Positions 1 through 11,081 of a stretch of 64,000 nucleotides of DNA are shown piece after piece. Position 1 is the first letter of the stretch; each line of letters starts with the position of its first letter. The translations under genes and the position numbers were made by a program. Where the stretch lies: positions 1-64,000 of the forward strand of contig JAKSYS010000180.1 in assembly GCA_022925895.1 (NCBI GenBank), read 5' to 3'. The notes under the pieces are model-generated. The model was not told where the DNA came from, ran no database searches, and saw only the letters and a list, made by a program, of their open reading frames with translations. The stretch is from Fragilaria crotonensis (lineage: Eukaryota > Bacillariophyta > Fragilariophyceae > Fragilariales > Fragilariaceae).

Positions 1-108
1 TGAAGGATAGTATTTGCTGCAAGTCAAGTGACATTGCCGTGTTAAGAATGTTGATCCATCAAACTCAGCTCCCACATACTTCATGCCTGATGGTCAGAAG
101 CACATGGT

Positions 109-432
109 TTGTCATTGTTGTGTTTCCTCATAAGGCTTACAGATTTCACAAACCACTACGATGAATGGGAGGGGCACTTTGCTACCGATAGCGAATGGGA
201 GGGGCACTTTGCTACCGATAGCGAATGGGAGGGGCACTTTGCTACCGATAGCCAGCAGAGTCTATTCCACACTCTGTTTGGATTAAAGACACAAACGAGA
301 GGAGGGCGCCACCTTTTTATGCACTCAACTCGCGGAACTCGACGTGATGACACCAGAATGGGACGTTTTAATTCTGATTCAAGAACGCTTGAGAAGACTA
401 CTCTTCGTTCATCACAAGGTGGGTTTTTGTGA
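109..432 (+). pseudogene. Isolated LINE RNase H fragment
   Basis: This short stretch resembles part of the RNase H domain of the LINE ORF2 near 22.9 kb. The shared signs are the ATDS motif, which carries one of the catalytic aspartates, followed by a QSLFHTLFGLK segment that parallels SLVDTVLGIK. About 346 a TPEWDVLILIQ-like segment, parallel to SPEWDLIVNI, is found in another frame, so the piece is decayed. No reverse transcriptase or zinc knuckle accompanies it. It is a remnant, not a gene. Confidence 0.6.
163..252. repeat. 30-bp tandem repeat, three exact copies
   Basis: Three perfect copies of a 30-bp unit lie at 163-192, 193-222 and 223-252. Each unit is ten codons long (EWEGHFATDS) and so triplicates the RNase H aspartate motif in frame. 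Exact identity suggests recent slippage or an assembly artefact. Confidence 0.9.
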
Positions 433-889
433 GTTGATATACATGTAGTCATTAATGACGGTTTATGTTTACTAAAGTGGTTACTTTTAGACTTAAATAG
501 CCAATAGTTATTTATAGTTGGTTTTTTTCTACATGTTATAATGATATAATACTAAAATATATTAATTATCAAATTTTATCAGTGAATTCTCGAATTATAA
601 TCAATCTATATGGTTCGATATCAACAAAAAATAAACTATAACTATATTTCTGATTGAATCAACAAAGTGATGGATATAACAAATTGATTTTCACTGCTGC
701 AACCATTTTTTCAAAAATTGACTTGGTGTTAACTAAATTCACTGATATTGAGGCATACGCGCCAGTTAGGTTTCCGAGGCACAGTGAATGGCGTTGTCGA
801 AAACTTTTACCGTATTTGTGGCATTTAATAGCTGTTGTTCAACAGGTCCAGTGATCTTTTGAGTTCATTGTTGAATCTTTGACAATTCT
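433..889. other. AT-rich stretch, no gene seen
   Basis: The sequence between the RNase H remnant and the transposase is AT-rich, especially 470-660. I see no coding signal, no terminal inverted repeat and no RNA gene. It probably holds the 5' flank of the DNA transposon, whose end I could not place. A pyrimidine-rich run ending in TAG at 899-912, just before the likely start codon at 920, could be a 3' splice site of a 5' UTR intron, but nothing else supports that. Confidence 0.4.
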
Positions 890-919
890 GTGCATTGCTT
901 CTCTCTTTATAGGATTCAC

Positions 920-2239
920 ATGCCGAAACGCACATCCTCTACTACGTTGTGTGACGGATGTCACAAACCCTTCAAGCGAATCCAGGTACACTTGAATCAC
1001 AATCATGTTTGCAACAGCATTTATGCCTCTCGGAGGAGCACAATTGATCCGTCTGCTGGTATTGGTGGTACTTTGATTAACAGGAGTGCTGCCAAGGCCG
1101 CGCAAAACCACGCTTCCTTGTCCTCACATATCCTCACAGGACAAGTAACTACTGGACACCAGGAGGGTCACAGTCGTCAACGATTTTCTGCACCATTCGA
1201 ATTCATCTCTGTTCAGGATGCTGGTCGTGGTGCTTCTGTTGAAGCACCACTAGTTGGTGACGATGACCCCGATGAGCATGAATTGGACGACGACGATGAC
1301 GTCAATCCTTTTGGTGAGGAAGAGTCGTTGACGACGCCACCTGATTTGGTTGAGAACGGAACGACAGACCCTGACGAAGGAGTCCTTGAATTGTATGAGG
1401 AACTCCTCCGCCTTCAGTCAAATCCATTATCCTCGCTGGCCAAATTCTCTTGTGAAGAGAAGGTTCATATTGAGTTGCTTCAACTCCTTAAAGACTTGAA
1501 GGCGCCACTTTCTGCGTTTAAGCACATACTGAACTGGGCCGCAAAAGCAAATGAAAATGGCCACCAATTTCAGACCAGTTGCCAGCCATCACGTGAGCCG
1601 GTTACAAAGATGTTGTTCAGTCGTTATAACATGCATTGTTTGGTTCCCAAGGAGAAGAAGTTGTATCTGCCCTATTCAAAGCGTATTGTTACGATGGTAT
1701 ATTTCGATGCACGCCAAGTGTTTGCGTCATTGCTGTCATGCCGTTCCCTCAATAAGGACGAGTGTTTTATGTTTCATGAACAGGGGGATCCATTTGCTGT
1801 GCCTGATGCGAGGACATCAGTAATTGGTGACATCAACAGTGGTCGGTGTTATCGAGAAACCTATAAGAAATTGGTAAAGAATCTGCAGTCTGACATGATA
1901 CTACCTTGTGTGCTTGCAATGGACAAGACGCACATTGACCTTCCGGGGAGACGCCAGATGGAGCCAATCACAATTTCTCACGGGTTATTGAAGCATGAAT
2001 TTCGCCGTTTACCCATTGCAATGCAAATTTTGGGTTACATCTATCACGGGAGTGCCTCACGTAAGGCTCAGAAGGTTGACCTCAACGTTGATTACAATGA
2101 GGCACCCAATGACCTTCCTCCTGGTGTTGCGACTGTGAGCAATGTTCTAAAACCTAAAAAAGGCGTCACCTGGCCTACATACATGTTGAATGAGTATCAC
2201 ATGCAGATTGCATTTATTCTTTCGGCATCAGGTTTTTAA
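920..2239 (+). pseudogene. DT-1 transposase, N-terminal part
   Basis: An open frame of about 440 codons. The frame also has a Met at 890, but the Met at 920 (MPKRTSS) directly precedes the conserved region and is the likelier start. A zinc-finger-like CDGC...HLNHNHVC cluster at about 947-1010 suits DNA binding. An acidic region follows (1255-1320). Near 1918-1950 the segment AMDKTHIDLPG looks like the first catalytic Asp block of a DDE transposase, followed by PITISHGLLKHEFRRL and an ILGYIYH segment typical of this transposase type. The frame ends early at 2239 while the homologous reading continues in another frame, so the gene is broken here. Confidence 0.55.
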
Positions 2240-3725
2240 GTTTGCAGGACAAAGGCTTCAAGTGGAAGCTTCAATACAAGAAGACTGTCCATGACGTCGT
2301 ATTTCACCCTTTGTCCCTTTCATAATTGGTGACACGGAGGGTCACGATCGTCTTTGCGGGCACTACACCGCACGATTTGCAAAATCAAACAACTATGCCG
2401 TGCATGCGAATGTCCCACAGAGATGACTGGTTACTCAAAATCTGTGTACCGCCACAGGAAGCCAAGTCATGTTGGAGGTTTGGTGAGAGAGGGTGATGTT
2501 GAATCTACGCGCACTATCACAAAATATGTGGTTAACGGCTTTAACAAAGTTCGGTTTGGCCAGCACAACGCGAGAGGAATTTTTGGAGCTTGTCCTGGTG
2601 AAATCCTCCACTTGATCACACTTGGGTGGTTCAAGTACTGCCTTGAATCCTTTGCACACCAAGCTGGCGCGAAGAAAGAGAAGAAATCGGCTGCGCTTGA
2701 ACATTATGACGCTCTTTACGCAGACATTGGAAGTGCCATGGTATGGAAAAGTGACCGCGACCGAAGGGTTTTTCCACGGGATCTAATCTGATGGGTCATG
2801 CTGAGGTACCATGATGTCTCCTAGTCAAACTCTTCGCATTGCACACTAGTAGTTTCCGACAAATCTTTCCCCCTCCTAAAGAGTCAAAGAATGGAAAGGG
2901 ATGGAAGAAGAACAAGAACAGAAAGCATGCAGAAAGAAAGGGACAACAGAAACGGCCGTCGGCAACTGTGGAAGCAGGGAATGATGCTGCGATGCACGAT
3001 GCGAAGCAGGAGGAAGTGAAGTATGTACCACCCCCTCTGCCTAAACTAGTAGGGTGTCCCAAGCACACCGCAGATTGGATTCACATCATTTCTTGTCTGC
3101 TGCAATGGCATCAATGGATGAAGCAACCGACAATAAGGCGTAGTCATGTGATAAGGTTGGCCACTGGTGTTCGATGGCTAATCCGCAATGTTGCCAATAT
3201 TTGCCCACGGATGTCGGGAATGAGGAACAATACAATCAAGATGCACCTTGCGCTTCACATCAGTGAGGATATACTTGATCATGGTGTCCCGACGTGGTAA
3301 ACTCATCATATGCAGAATCTGCACACCTTCCACTTGCAAAGAATACATCTGCAAATACTCAGAAGCGTGTTGCATCCTTTACAAGACAAGCAGCACACCG
3401 GTACCATGAGGATTTGGCAATCTTGGTTGCCAATAATGATGTGGACGAGTTTGAGGCCAAGAAGCCTCCAATCCTTTTAACTTCCTCGGGTGCTGCTGGT
3501 CGGCGGTTTGTTCTATCGCAGAAACCCTCCTCAGATGTCATGTTTGCGTGGAACTCTCCCCGCGCGACAGATGATTCGCCTAAAAACAGGCTTCCATCTC
3601 GTATCTCCAAATTTATTACGAAATATTGTTGCCCAGATGTCCCCAGGGGTTTGGCAAAGTCTCTTTTCCGTGAATCTCTGAGGAAGGAGATCGGTACAGA
3701 GGCCATCCAAACTATCATGGGAAAC
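2240..3725 (+). pseudogene. DT-1 transposase, central part, several frame changes
   Basis: The transposase continues in shifting frames. IIGDTEGHDRLCG with a nearby CRACECP cluster (about 2320-2415) is a likely second catalytic block with metal-binding cysteines. ACPGEILHLITLGW (about 2588-2635) resembles the Plavaka-type segment around the final acidic residue. WIHIISCLLQWHQW, NNTIKMHL and NSSYAESAH follow between 3075 and 3330. Before the LINE-A insertion the frame reads RGHPNYHGK at 3698-3724, which resumes at 11361 as HGKRWCDHAMINW. At least three frame changes separate these blocks, so no intact transposase is made from this copy. Confidence 0.6.
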
Positions 3726-4472
3726 ATTGCACCCGCCGGACAATTACTCAGATGTCTCGTAGCGTGGGCTCAATATGGCGTTGGCACATCAAAACCTCTG
3801 TTGGACGACGTCACTACCAAATTACCACACATGGAATCCAGATGGCTTGCGTCGTTACGGGATTATTTAGCAAGTATTCGAGCTTCATTGCAACTCGACA
3901 TCACAGGTGTTGCAAATCTTGAAAGGGAACACGACAAATTTATAATGGACTGCATTATCGACTCAGGTCATTTCTCACCGAATGAGATTAAAAAGCTGAA
4001 TTACTGCAGAATGTATCTCGGAGCTATACTGCTGTCTGAGTTGACCACCACGGGAGGAGATCGACTCGATGCAGGGAAATTATATGGCAATGTATCCCTT
4101 TTCAGCACAAAATCGAAATGGTTGAATGTCCATCAAGAATTACCGAATGAGGCCGCGTGGAAAATATGGAAAAAAGCAAACGCACTGTGGAGCAGAATGG
4201 ATGGAACGATGCTGCAACCACTCGGATCGTGGTTAGTAAGACCAATAACACAAAGTCGGATCCAACATTTCGCCTACGCAACAACAAAGAAATTATATAT
4301 TCGCACATCTGAAGGAGAGTTCAAAGTGTGTGATCAAGAAAGGCGACAAACGTTCAAAGAGAGCAATGAGCTAATCAAATTCAAAACATTTCTCCAAGTG
4401 CCGCTCCAGTCGAAGTCAGAGAATACGGCAATAGATATTGGGAAGTATCGACAACAACATCAATTCGAGTAG
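3294..4472 (+). other. Chimeric reading frame across the LINE-A insertion
   Basis: A 392-codon open frame reads through the junction. The first part contains transposase-like residues (NSSYAESAHLPLAK, then SRISKFITKYCCPDVPRG). After about residue 141 it becomes LINE sequence: PHMESRWLASLRDYL matches PHLESKWLASLREFL, and IKKLNYCRMYL matches IRRLNYCRLYL, of the intact ORF2. Just before the junction the true transposase frame is a different one, so the fusion is fortuitous. It is not evidence for a real fused protein. Confidence 0.75.
3713..3725. repeat. Target duplication of LINE-A, left
   Basis: TATCATGGGAAAC occurs here and again at 11361-11373, right after the T-run that ends LINE-A. The next four bases match at three of four positions (ATTG, GTTG), so the duplication may have been 17 bp with one later change. 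Confidence 0.85.
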
Positions 4473-4489
4473 CACAAGTACCGCGAAAC

Positions 4490-6179
4490 ATGCCATCAAC
4501 GTTTGCAGATTATGTTCAAACTCTGGACGCGTGGGAAATCGATTTACTAAGACAAACCGAGTTATTAGTTGACCCGAATACAACATGCCTGGAGCTTCAA
4601 GATGGATTCCTCGCCGGATGTGATGGGTCTGAAAAGTTTGGAACCAACGGAGCGTATGGATGGCTGGATGATTAGTACCTCGACTGGAGAACGGGCAGCA
4701 AGGGGCATGGGACCATCCAGAGGTCTCAATATGGACTCATACCGCGCTGAATGCAGTGGTCTTCTAGCAATCTTACGATTCTTAATACGAGTTGCGGAAT
4801 ATACAGATATGTTTGGCGAATGGAAGGGTACCGTCGGAACGGATAGTCAGAGTATGTTGGATACACTTATTGGTCGACAAAATGGGTTGCCGGCAGCACA
4901 GACTCCTACCAAACTATCAACTACAAACAAGTTAATCGACCCGATGATACCAGAATGGGACTTACTCATCAAAATACAGAATTCATTGCAACAATTACCA
5001 GAGGTCTCACTGGTATACGTAAAAGGACATCAAGATCAGAATCATGCATACGAACGGTTAAATCTCTTGGCACAACTCAATGTCGATGCTGACGACATGG
5101 CGAGCCGATACCAAGTCGATCACGGAAGGGCCCACCCATATGCACTCATGATGCCAAGCACGGGGATATATCTTGTGTATCCAGAAGGAACAAAAACAGC
5201 AAATTATGTTACTGATATACGGAACCGAGCGACTAATATGCCTTTGCGAAAATACATTCAAAACAAATATCAATACGACGATCGGACGATAGCACTCATA
5301 AACTGGAAAGCACACGGCAGAGCAATGAGGCAAAATATAAAACGAAGAGTTCATCTCACAAAGATGGTACTACACGAATGCCTTCCTACGTTGGGACGTC
5401 TCAACAGATTCGATGGTGGAAAACGTTCGTGCCCATGTTGCACAAGCATCAAGGAAGATAGAGACCATGTGATCAGGTGTCCAGGAGATAGTCGTCGCCA
5501 ATGGAGGGAAAAGTTCTTAAATTCAATGCGTGCATATCATGTGAAAGTTGAAACATATCCGTTACTGATACAGTTGTTCCAAGATGCTCTGGAAGGATGG
5601 ATGGCGGCAGACGAAGCTGACGACTTCTTAATGTCACCAATTTTATATCACACAGATATTCGCGCAGTCATAACGCATCAGAATGCCATTGGTTGGAGGC
5701 AGATGTTTAATGGTCGATTCAGTTCGGAATGGAGTCGCGTACAGGATGAGTATTATGCGCGCTTGCGACGACAGAGGAATACAAATGATAGGAGAACAGG
5801 AAATTCTTGGCAAACACGTACAATATTGCAGATATGGACACAATGGCAGACTCTGTGGAAGTTAAGAAACGAAGAATTACACGGCAGTGATGATAAAACC
5901 AGGACAAACTCAGAACGGAGGAGTCTCGAAGGTGAATTACAAGCGCTATATGCAAGTCGAAGGCACATGGAACCACAAGTACAGGCGTTACTATTACCAG
6001 AAGTGCATGGACATTGGCAAAAACCACTATGGGTTACACGCAATTGGTTGTCAGTAAATGGACCAGTTATTCGAGAAAGCATAAAGAAGACGAGGAAAAG
6101 AGCGATAGCGGGGGTCAGATCGATTAGGTCATACTTCACATCAGTTCCTAGAGGTAAAACAGGACGGCTCACGAAATAA
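4490..6179 (+). pseudogene. LINE-A ORF2 fragment: RNase H, zinc knuckle, C-terminal domain
   Basis: The fragment starts in one frame with TFADYVQTLDAWEIDLL and AGCDGSEKFGTNGAYGW (first RNase H aspartate, about 4610) and continues in another from about 4676. Visible parts are YRAECSG (Glu, about 4740), GTDSQS (Asp, about 4836), VKGHQD (about 5022) and NVDADDMA (about 5080), then CPCC...HVIRC (5432-5480) as zinc knuckle. The C-terminal block includes WKLRNEELHG and ends in IAGVRSIRSYF. The frame closes with ACG AAA TAA, and those bases already belong to YR-1, so the native LINE stop is lost. At least two frameshifts are present (between 4472 and 4490, and about 4675). Confidence 0.8.
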
Positions 6180-6468
6180 ATTCCGAGTCTTGTCCAAATT
6201 TCTCTAAGTCCGTTTAGTCGGATGAGTCGTCTGCTTCGTGGTTTCGTCGTACCGTTGTCTCGCGCACTGTCGCGTCGATTCGTGTGTTGTCTGTGGTCAT
6301 TCTCGTTTCTCTTTTGTGCTCGTGAGACTAGTAGAAATAAATAGATGGCATCGGAATCTGGTCCTAATAGTTTTGTCTCTCTCTCCTGGTTCGTCTCGCG
6401 GTGTCGGTCCCGTGATAGTTATCTAGCGGGGGTCCGTCGCGCGATTGTGAGTCGACCTGGTTTCCGCC
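6171..6468. repeat. YR-1 repeat A1
   Basis: The outer copy of the A repeat, starting ACGAAATAAATTCCGAG and ending GACCTGGTTTCCGCC. It is nearly identical to A2 (6707-7002) and to the A repeats of YR-2. Confidence 0.85.
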
Positions 6469-6528
6469 CCATGCAGAGCATGGCCAGGAGTAACCGGCGC
6501 CAGGGGCGCCGATGAACCTAGGCATCGG
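6469..6528. promoter_or_regulatory. Three adjacent hairpins at the A1/B1 junction of YR-1
   Basis: CCATGC-AGA-GCATGG (6469-6483), GGCGCC-AGG-GGCGCC (6496-6510) and CCGATG-AACCTAGG-CATCGG (6509-6528) are perfect inverted repeats in tandem, the last two overlapping by two bases. The same cluster is kept in YR-2 at 33628-33688. A role as recombination site or RNA structure is inferred. Confidence 0.7.
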
Positions 6529-6706
6529 GCCAGGAGAGGTGTGGGTGGGTGGGATTAACTAGAGTAGTGTCTTTGTCGATTCGAGTTCGTTCGGATTGTG
6601 AGCAATTCGTATCTTGTGTTGTGTTGTGTCGTGGTGTTCGTCTGTCTGTGTCTCGTGTTCGTCTGTCTGATGGCGACTGCCCGTCCTTTCGATCTTCGGA
6701 CATGCC
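6469..6706. repeat. YR-1 repeat B1 with hairpin cluster
   Basis: The segment between the two A copies. Its right part, from about 6562, matches B2 at 11082-11228 (GAGTAGTGTCTTTGTCG to GGACATGCC). Its first 60 bases hold three inverted repeats, described separately. Confidence 0.8.
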
Positions 6707-7002
6707 ACGAAATAAATTCCGAGTCTTGTCCAAATTTCTCTAAGTCCGTTTAGTCGGATGAGTCGTCTGCTTCGTGGTTTCGTCGTACCGTTGTCTCGCG
6801 CACTGTCGCGTCGATTCGTGTGTTGTCTGTGGTCATTCGTTTCTCTTTTGTGCTCGTGAGACTAGTAGAAATAAATAGATGGCATCGGAATCTGGTCCTA
6901 ATAGTTTTGTCTCTCTCTCCTGGTTCGTCTCGCGGTGTCGGTCCCGTGATAGTTATCTAGCGGGGGTCCGTCGCGCGATTGTGAGTCGACCTGGTTTCCG
7001 CC
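6707..7002. repeat. YR-1 repeat A2
   Basis: The inner copy of the A repeat. The B1/A2 junction, CATGCC followed by ACGAAATAAA, has the sequence expected where the two ends of a circular intermediate would join. Confidence 0.85.
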
Positions 7003-7900
7003 ATTTTCCGGTTGTCGTTCGTCCGCAGAATCTGGGGCGATCGTGTAGAAAGATTGTCGACTCGTCATGCGTGCGGCTACTCCGAGTGTCGAGTCCGGCA
7101 CTTGAATTCGGAGGTATCTCATGAACGTCTGGCTTCGCCACCTCCCCACCATCTGAATCGTCTCACTTGGAACTCCGGCGAGGTGCATGGCCATCGCGGC
7201 GCCTGATCTGATCGAGTGAGTGCCGATGCCACTCGCCTGGAGGCCAAGCCTCTCCTCCCTGCGAGTCGTCGCCATCCTGAGCTGCCTCAGTATGGACTTG
7301 GAAGAGATGTGTTGGGGTTCGTCTGAGTCCTGCGTCCTGACGGCGTTAATCTTCGGGTTCGTCCGTGAATGGCAATCGTAACTCCGTACCCTCGTCGTCA
7401 GGTCCGCTAGCACGCGGACGGGGCAGATGTCCGTTTGTCCCTGCCTGTCGTTTCGATGCTGAGTCACTGTCGCGCCTTTGTCCCCGTTCTTTTGTCGCCG
7501 GAAGGTGATCGACACGGTGTCGGCATTCTCCAGTTGTCCTCGGTCGGTTGTCTGCAGGTCCTGTCCCTTCTGTCGGAAACGAACGTCGTCCACTCTGATC
7601 ACTGATGTCGTCCGTCGGCTTCCGACATCGGAATATTCGCACGACCTCATGGCGAAAAAGAACGCGACCACCACAAGTTGTCCAATAGCGATGTCCGTCT
7701 CGTTTCTTGCCCAGGATCGAACCTTTCGAATCACCTCTAACGGCAGCGCCTGCTGTGGGGTAGGTCCTGGGTCCTCGTCGGCGTAACGTTTCAGTTGTAA
7801 AGCCAGAAGGGGGTCGAGTCGTCCGGCGGCGTCGTGGATTGGGCTCTCAAATTTGTTAAGCCTGAAGGCCTGAGCCACACCGTCGAGGGTGGCACGAATG
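7003..7900 (-). pseudogene. YR-1 tyrosine recombinase region
   Basis: On the minus strand this region encodes a tyrosine recombinase. MRSCEYSDV carries the first catalytic arginine, HSIRSG is the HxxR box, GRW has the Trp that can replace the third histidine, and MRYLR has the nucleophilic tyrosine close to the C-terminus. In this family the enzyme integrates a circular cDNA, replacing a DDE integrase. It stands downstream of RNase H, the order seen in DIRS, PAT and Ngaro elements. Treated as a fossil part; no claim is made that it works. Confidence 0.8.
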
Positions 7901-8229
7901 GAACCGGACAAGGGTCCATTGCCAGCTTCCTGAGGTTGTCGGGAGCGAAGCCGTCCGTCCCGAAGGGCGGCGGCGAAGCAGGCGAACGTTTCTGCTTTCG
8001 CTTCTCGTCCGAGTCCTTGGAAAAGGCTCCCTCCCGACTCCGTCGATTCGTCCGAGGAATCTTTCGTAACAGCGCCAGCTGCTATCGCGCTTGGCACGGG
8101 TTGAGTCGGCAAGAGCTGCGTTTTGGGCAGCAGCTGCAGCCAGCCTCCAATCTGCGAAATAAGGGCTGGCCGCAAAGGGATGATCCTGAAGTTCTGTGGA
8201 ACAAACGGTGAGCAGTTTTTCGTGATCAA

Positions 8230-9750
8230 GTCTGTCAGTGCCGCGTCGTCTAGAGCGAAATCTCGGGAGAGCATGTCCGCCACCTTGTTCTCTTTCCCGG
8301 GGAACCACTGCGTGTAGTGGTCTATCTCGTGCGTGAGGCAGAAATCAGCGAACGCTCGGGCTATCGTCAGGTGAAGCGGACAATCGTCGTTGAAGTTCGA
8401 CTTAGCAAGCCATCCCGCTGCTGAGGTGCTGTCTCCTGACTGAGCAGAACGTCTTCGTCCGTCCACGCGGCCCCTTCGTGGAATTCCACGATCATCCCCA
8501 CAAAGGCAGCAAGGAACTCGAGTGTTTAGGGTCGCTCGCCCAGCAGGTGCTCTGGTAGCTGATATCGCCACGCCAGGCCGCTCTTGAGGCAGTAGCCTCC
8601 GATGCCTTGTGGGCATGCGTCCACCCTCACTATGCGCGTCGGCCACCGGCAAACCAGCCTGTTGATCGAGATACCTCGCGACGCCTTCTGAAGGAAAGCC
8701 TTCCACAGAATCAGGTCGTCCAGTTGGGGTTTGGTCAGTCTCGCCTTCCCGGCCTGCTTCGAACGCTCGCAGGCCTTGTATAGCCTTCCCATAAAGTGTC
8801 TTGCGTAAGGGATGACGTAGGCGGCGTGGCTAAAACGTCCGGGGTCGTCTCTAGGTCTCTCGTCGTCACGAAGGCATGTCTGTGCGTCAGCATCCTGTCA
8901 ACGGCTTGCGTCCAGCTCATGTGCTTATCGTGAGGCAGTGCGACGACGAAGCGGCGTGTGTCCACGATCCATCCGAGGATCATCTTCCTCTCGGATGGTT
9001 TGGCCTCGCCAGGAACTTTGGGATCGCAAGGATATCGTCTCTGGGAAAAGTCTCCTTAACCTCGGGGTCGCAAGGCCTCCCGACCAGGTGGAGCGCCAGC
9101 GGATCGCGGCAGCGCTCTTTTCTGCGTCGCGGGGTTGAAGGCCCCAAAATGTCGTCAGGTAGCAGTCGAAGCGAGGAGGTCGTCGTAGGGTGGATAGTTC
9201 ACTGCGAAGTAGTCCGCCTTGCCGAAAACACTCATTTTGTCGACCGACCCTTTGTCATTGTCCACTGCCCCTTCGGTGTCCAGGAGGTGCTGGTGCGGCG
9301 AGTGGTAGACGCTCGGATCCCAGTCGTCCCTGCGGACAAGGTCGTTTGCCAAGTCCGTGATCATCTCCGACACGTCGCTCCATTGCGATGGGTTTGGCGC
9401 TCCACCGAACGTCATCCTCAGCGCCACTAACAGCAGGTCGTCGATACTCGTGCAGGACTTCATGGCTGTGGCTGCTTTGAGATGGATTCGTCTGTAGGCG
9501 GATTTGCAGTCGACCTTCGTCATCCAGATAGGCTCGTCTGGCCATAGTTGGCGCAGGAACGAGATGTGGTACATGAGTCTGCTGAATGCTTTTCGAAACG
9601 TGCTTCTGTCAGTTGGGATGTGTCCACGCGTTCATTTACGCTTCGTCCTGCCACTCCGCTCGGGCTGAATGACTGGTCATGTGTCAGTCGGAGTTTCTCT
9701 ATTGAATTTCCTTTCTCGTCGATCGACGTCTGCGCGACCATCCCCAGAGG
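8230..9750 (-). pseudogene. YR-1 reverse transcriptase and RNase H region
   Basis: Minus-strand reverse transcriptase signs are KVDCKSAYRRIHL (catalytic Asp), RMTFGGAPNPSQW and CYLDD. RNase H follows, with RVDACPQGIGGYC, a TLEF glutamate segment, a GDSTSAAGW aspartate segment and VADMLSRDF. The YLDD box and the RT-RNase H-recombinase order agree with DIRS-like elements. No methyltransferase domain was seen, which favours a PAT/Ngaro-like over a classic DIRS1 type. Confidence 0.75.
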
Positions 9751-10640
9751 CGCGACCTCGCATCCCTTGATCTCTAAGGCGGCTTCTCGCGGCAGTGGTA
9801 GCTGCCAACCCTTGAGGCTTCGTCCTTCAGCATGGATATCAACTTTGCCTCGTGGCCTCGGGCCGATTTGTGATTGCCGCGAGCTGTTGGCGCGCACGTC
9901 CGCGAGGCGGTCAGAATCCGAGATCTCGCGAAGCGGAACTCGGCCTTCGGAGATGCGCTCCTGAAAACGCGGCCAGAGGGTGGGCGGACAGGAGCGGGGC
10001 GAGAAGTTCGGTGCGAAACTCGGATCCCGGCGTCAGGGCGCTGAACGGCTGGGCCCGAAGGGCGGCGTCGAGGTCGAGGGCGTACCGTTTGAGCACCGCG
10101 AGGTTGTGGCGGGCGGCGTCGTGCGTCCAGTCGAAGCGAAACTCCGTCGCGTGGGTGCGCGGTTGGCCGGAGTGCAAAATAGTGGCAAGGGCATCGGCCA
10201 GGCGTGGTTCGGGGTCGTGGGAACGGCGAGTCGACGTTCGGGAGCAGGATCGTCGGCAATGGCACCAACGATGGGAACTTACCGGGAAGCGGGCGTGGCG
10301 TGTCTGAGGGCTGATGTCGGCGCGTCGTGGGCGTCTCCGGGCGACAATGCGCGCGCCACGGGTGGTCGGTCGGTGGCGAGTCGAGGGCGGGAGCGTAGCG
10401 CTCAGGCCCGACTTCGTTTCGTGACGGGTCGTCGCGGGCTGGCGAGATGCGGGGCGTCGGCGACGTGGCGGGGCGAGAAGGTTCGTGCGCGTGGGTTCCC
10501 GCGGACTGTCTCGGGCGGCAGATTCCGATAAAGTCCGGGCGTCCTACGTGGCGTCTGTTGTGGAACTCGGCCGTCGACCGTTCCTGGTCGAACGCCCATT
10601 GCGACGGCTGTGCGACGAAGGCGGGCTGGAAGTAAGCAGA
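9751..10640 (-). pseudogene. YR-1 region upstream of reverse transcriptase
   Basis: This part is Pro-, Arg- and Ala-rich on the minus strand and includes a segment FRFDWTHDAARHNLAVLK that is also present in YR-2. I recognise no enzyme domain in it. It may be the N-terminal linker of the Pol protein. Confidence 0.45.
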
Positions 10641-11081
10641 TGCAGAGGGTCCTAATTTTGTTTTCTTGCTGGGCGGCGTCGCGTCGGACGAGGGCGGCGC
10701 ATGCGCGCCCGCACTGCTCTATCCACGCTCGTACGGCGGTCGTCTGTTCGGTCGTGAGGGCGACGTGCGAGGCGCTCAGAAACAGCTCTTGACGCACTTC
10801 CCGTTTAGGTGCCACCTGCAGCACATGTTCGGGATCGGTCCACTTCGGACGTGATCGAGGAACACCTGCCAAGTGTCGTTCGCGTCTCTCGGGAAAAGGT
10901 CCTGCTGTGGGTTTGTGACTGCGTCCGCGGGTTGCCCGCGACGTCCGGCTCGAGCGCTCCCGGCGGCGGCTACAGGCTGCGAGTCGCCCTTTTGGTCGAC
11001 TCCACGTCCCAGCCGCTCCTTGAGGAAGTCGCAGGCCGGGAAGACAAAGGCGCCGTCCTCCAACTGCTGCCGGGTGGACCT

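Noticed and set aside
156-452. Minus-strand 98-codon frame with a repeated SVAKCPSHSL unit
   Set aside because: It is the mirror of the RNase H triplication; the plus strand carries the recognisable motif.
7000-7900. Prophage or bacterial integrase gene
   Set aside because: The recombinase is on the same strand as, and downstream of, a YLDD reverse transcriptase and RNase H, and it lies within split direct repeats. It belongs to a YR retroelement.
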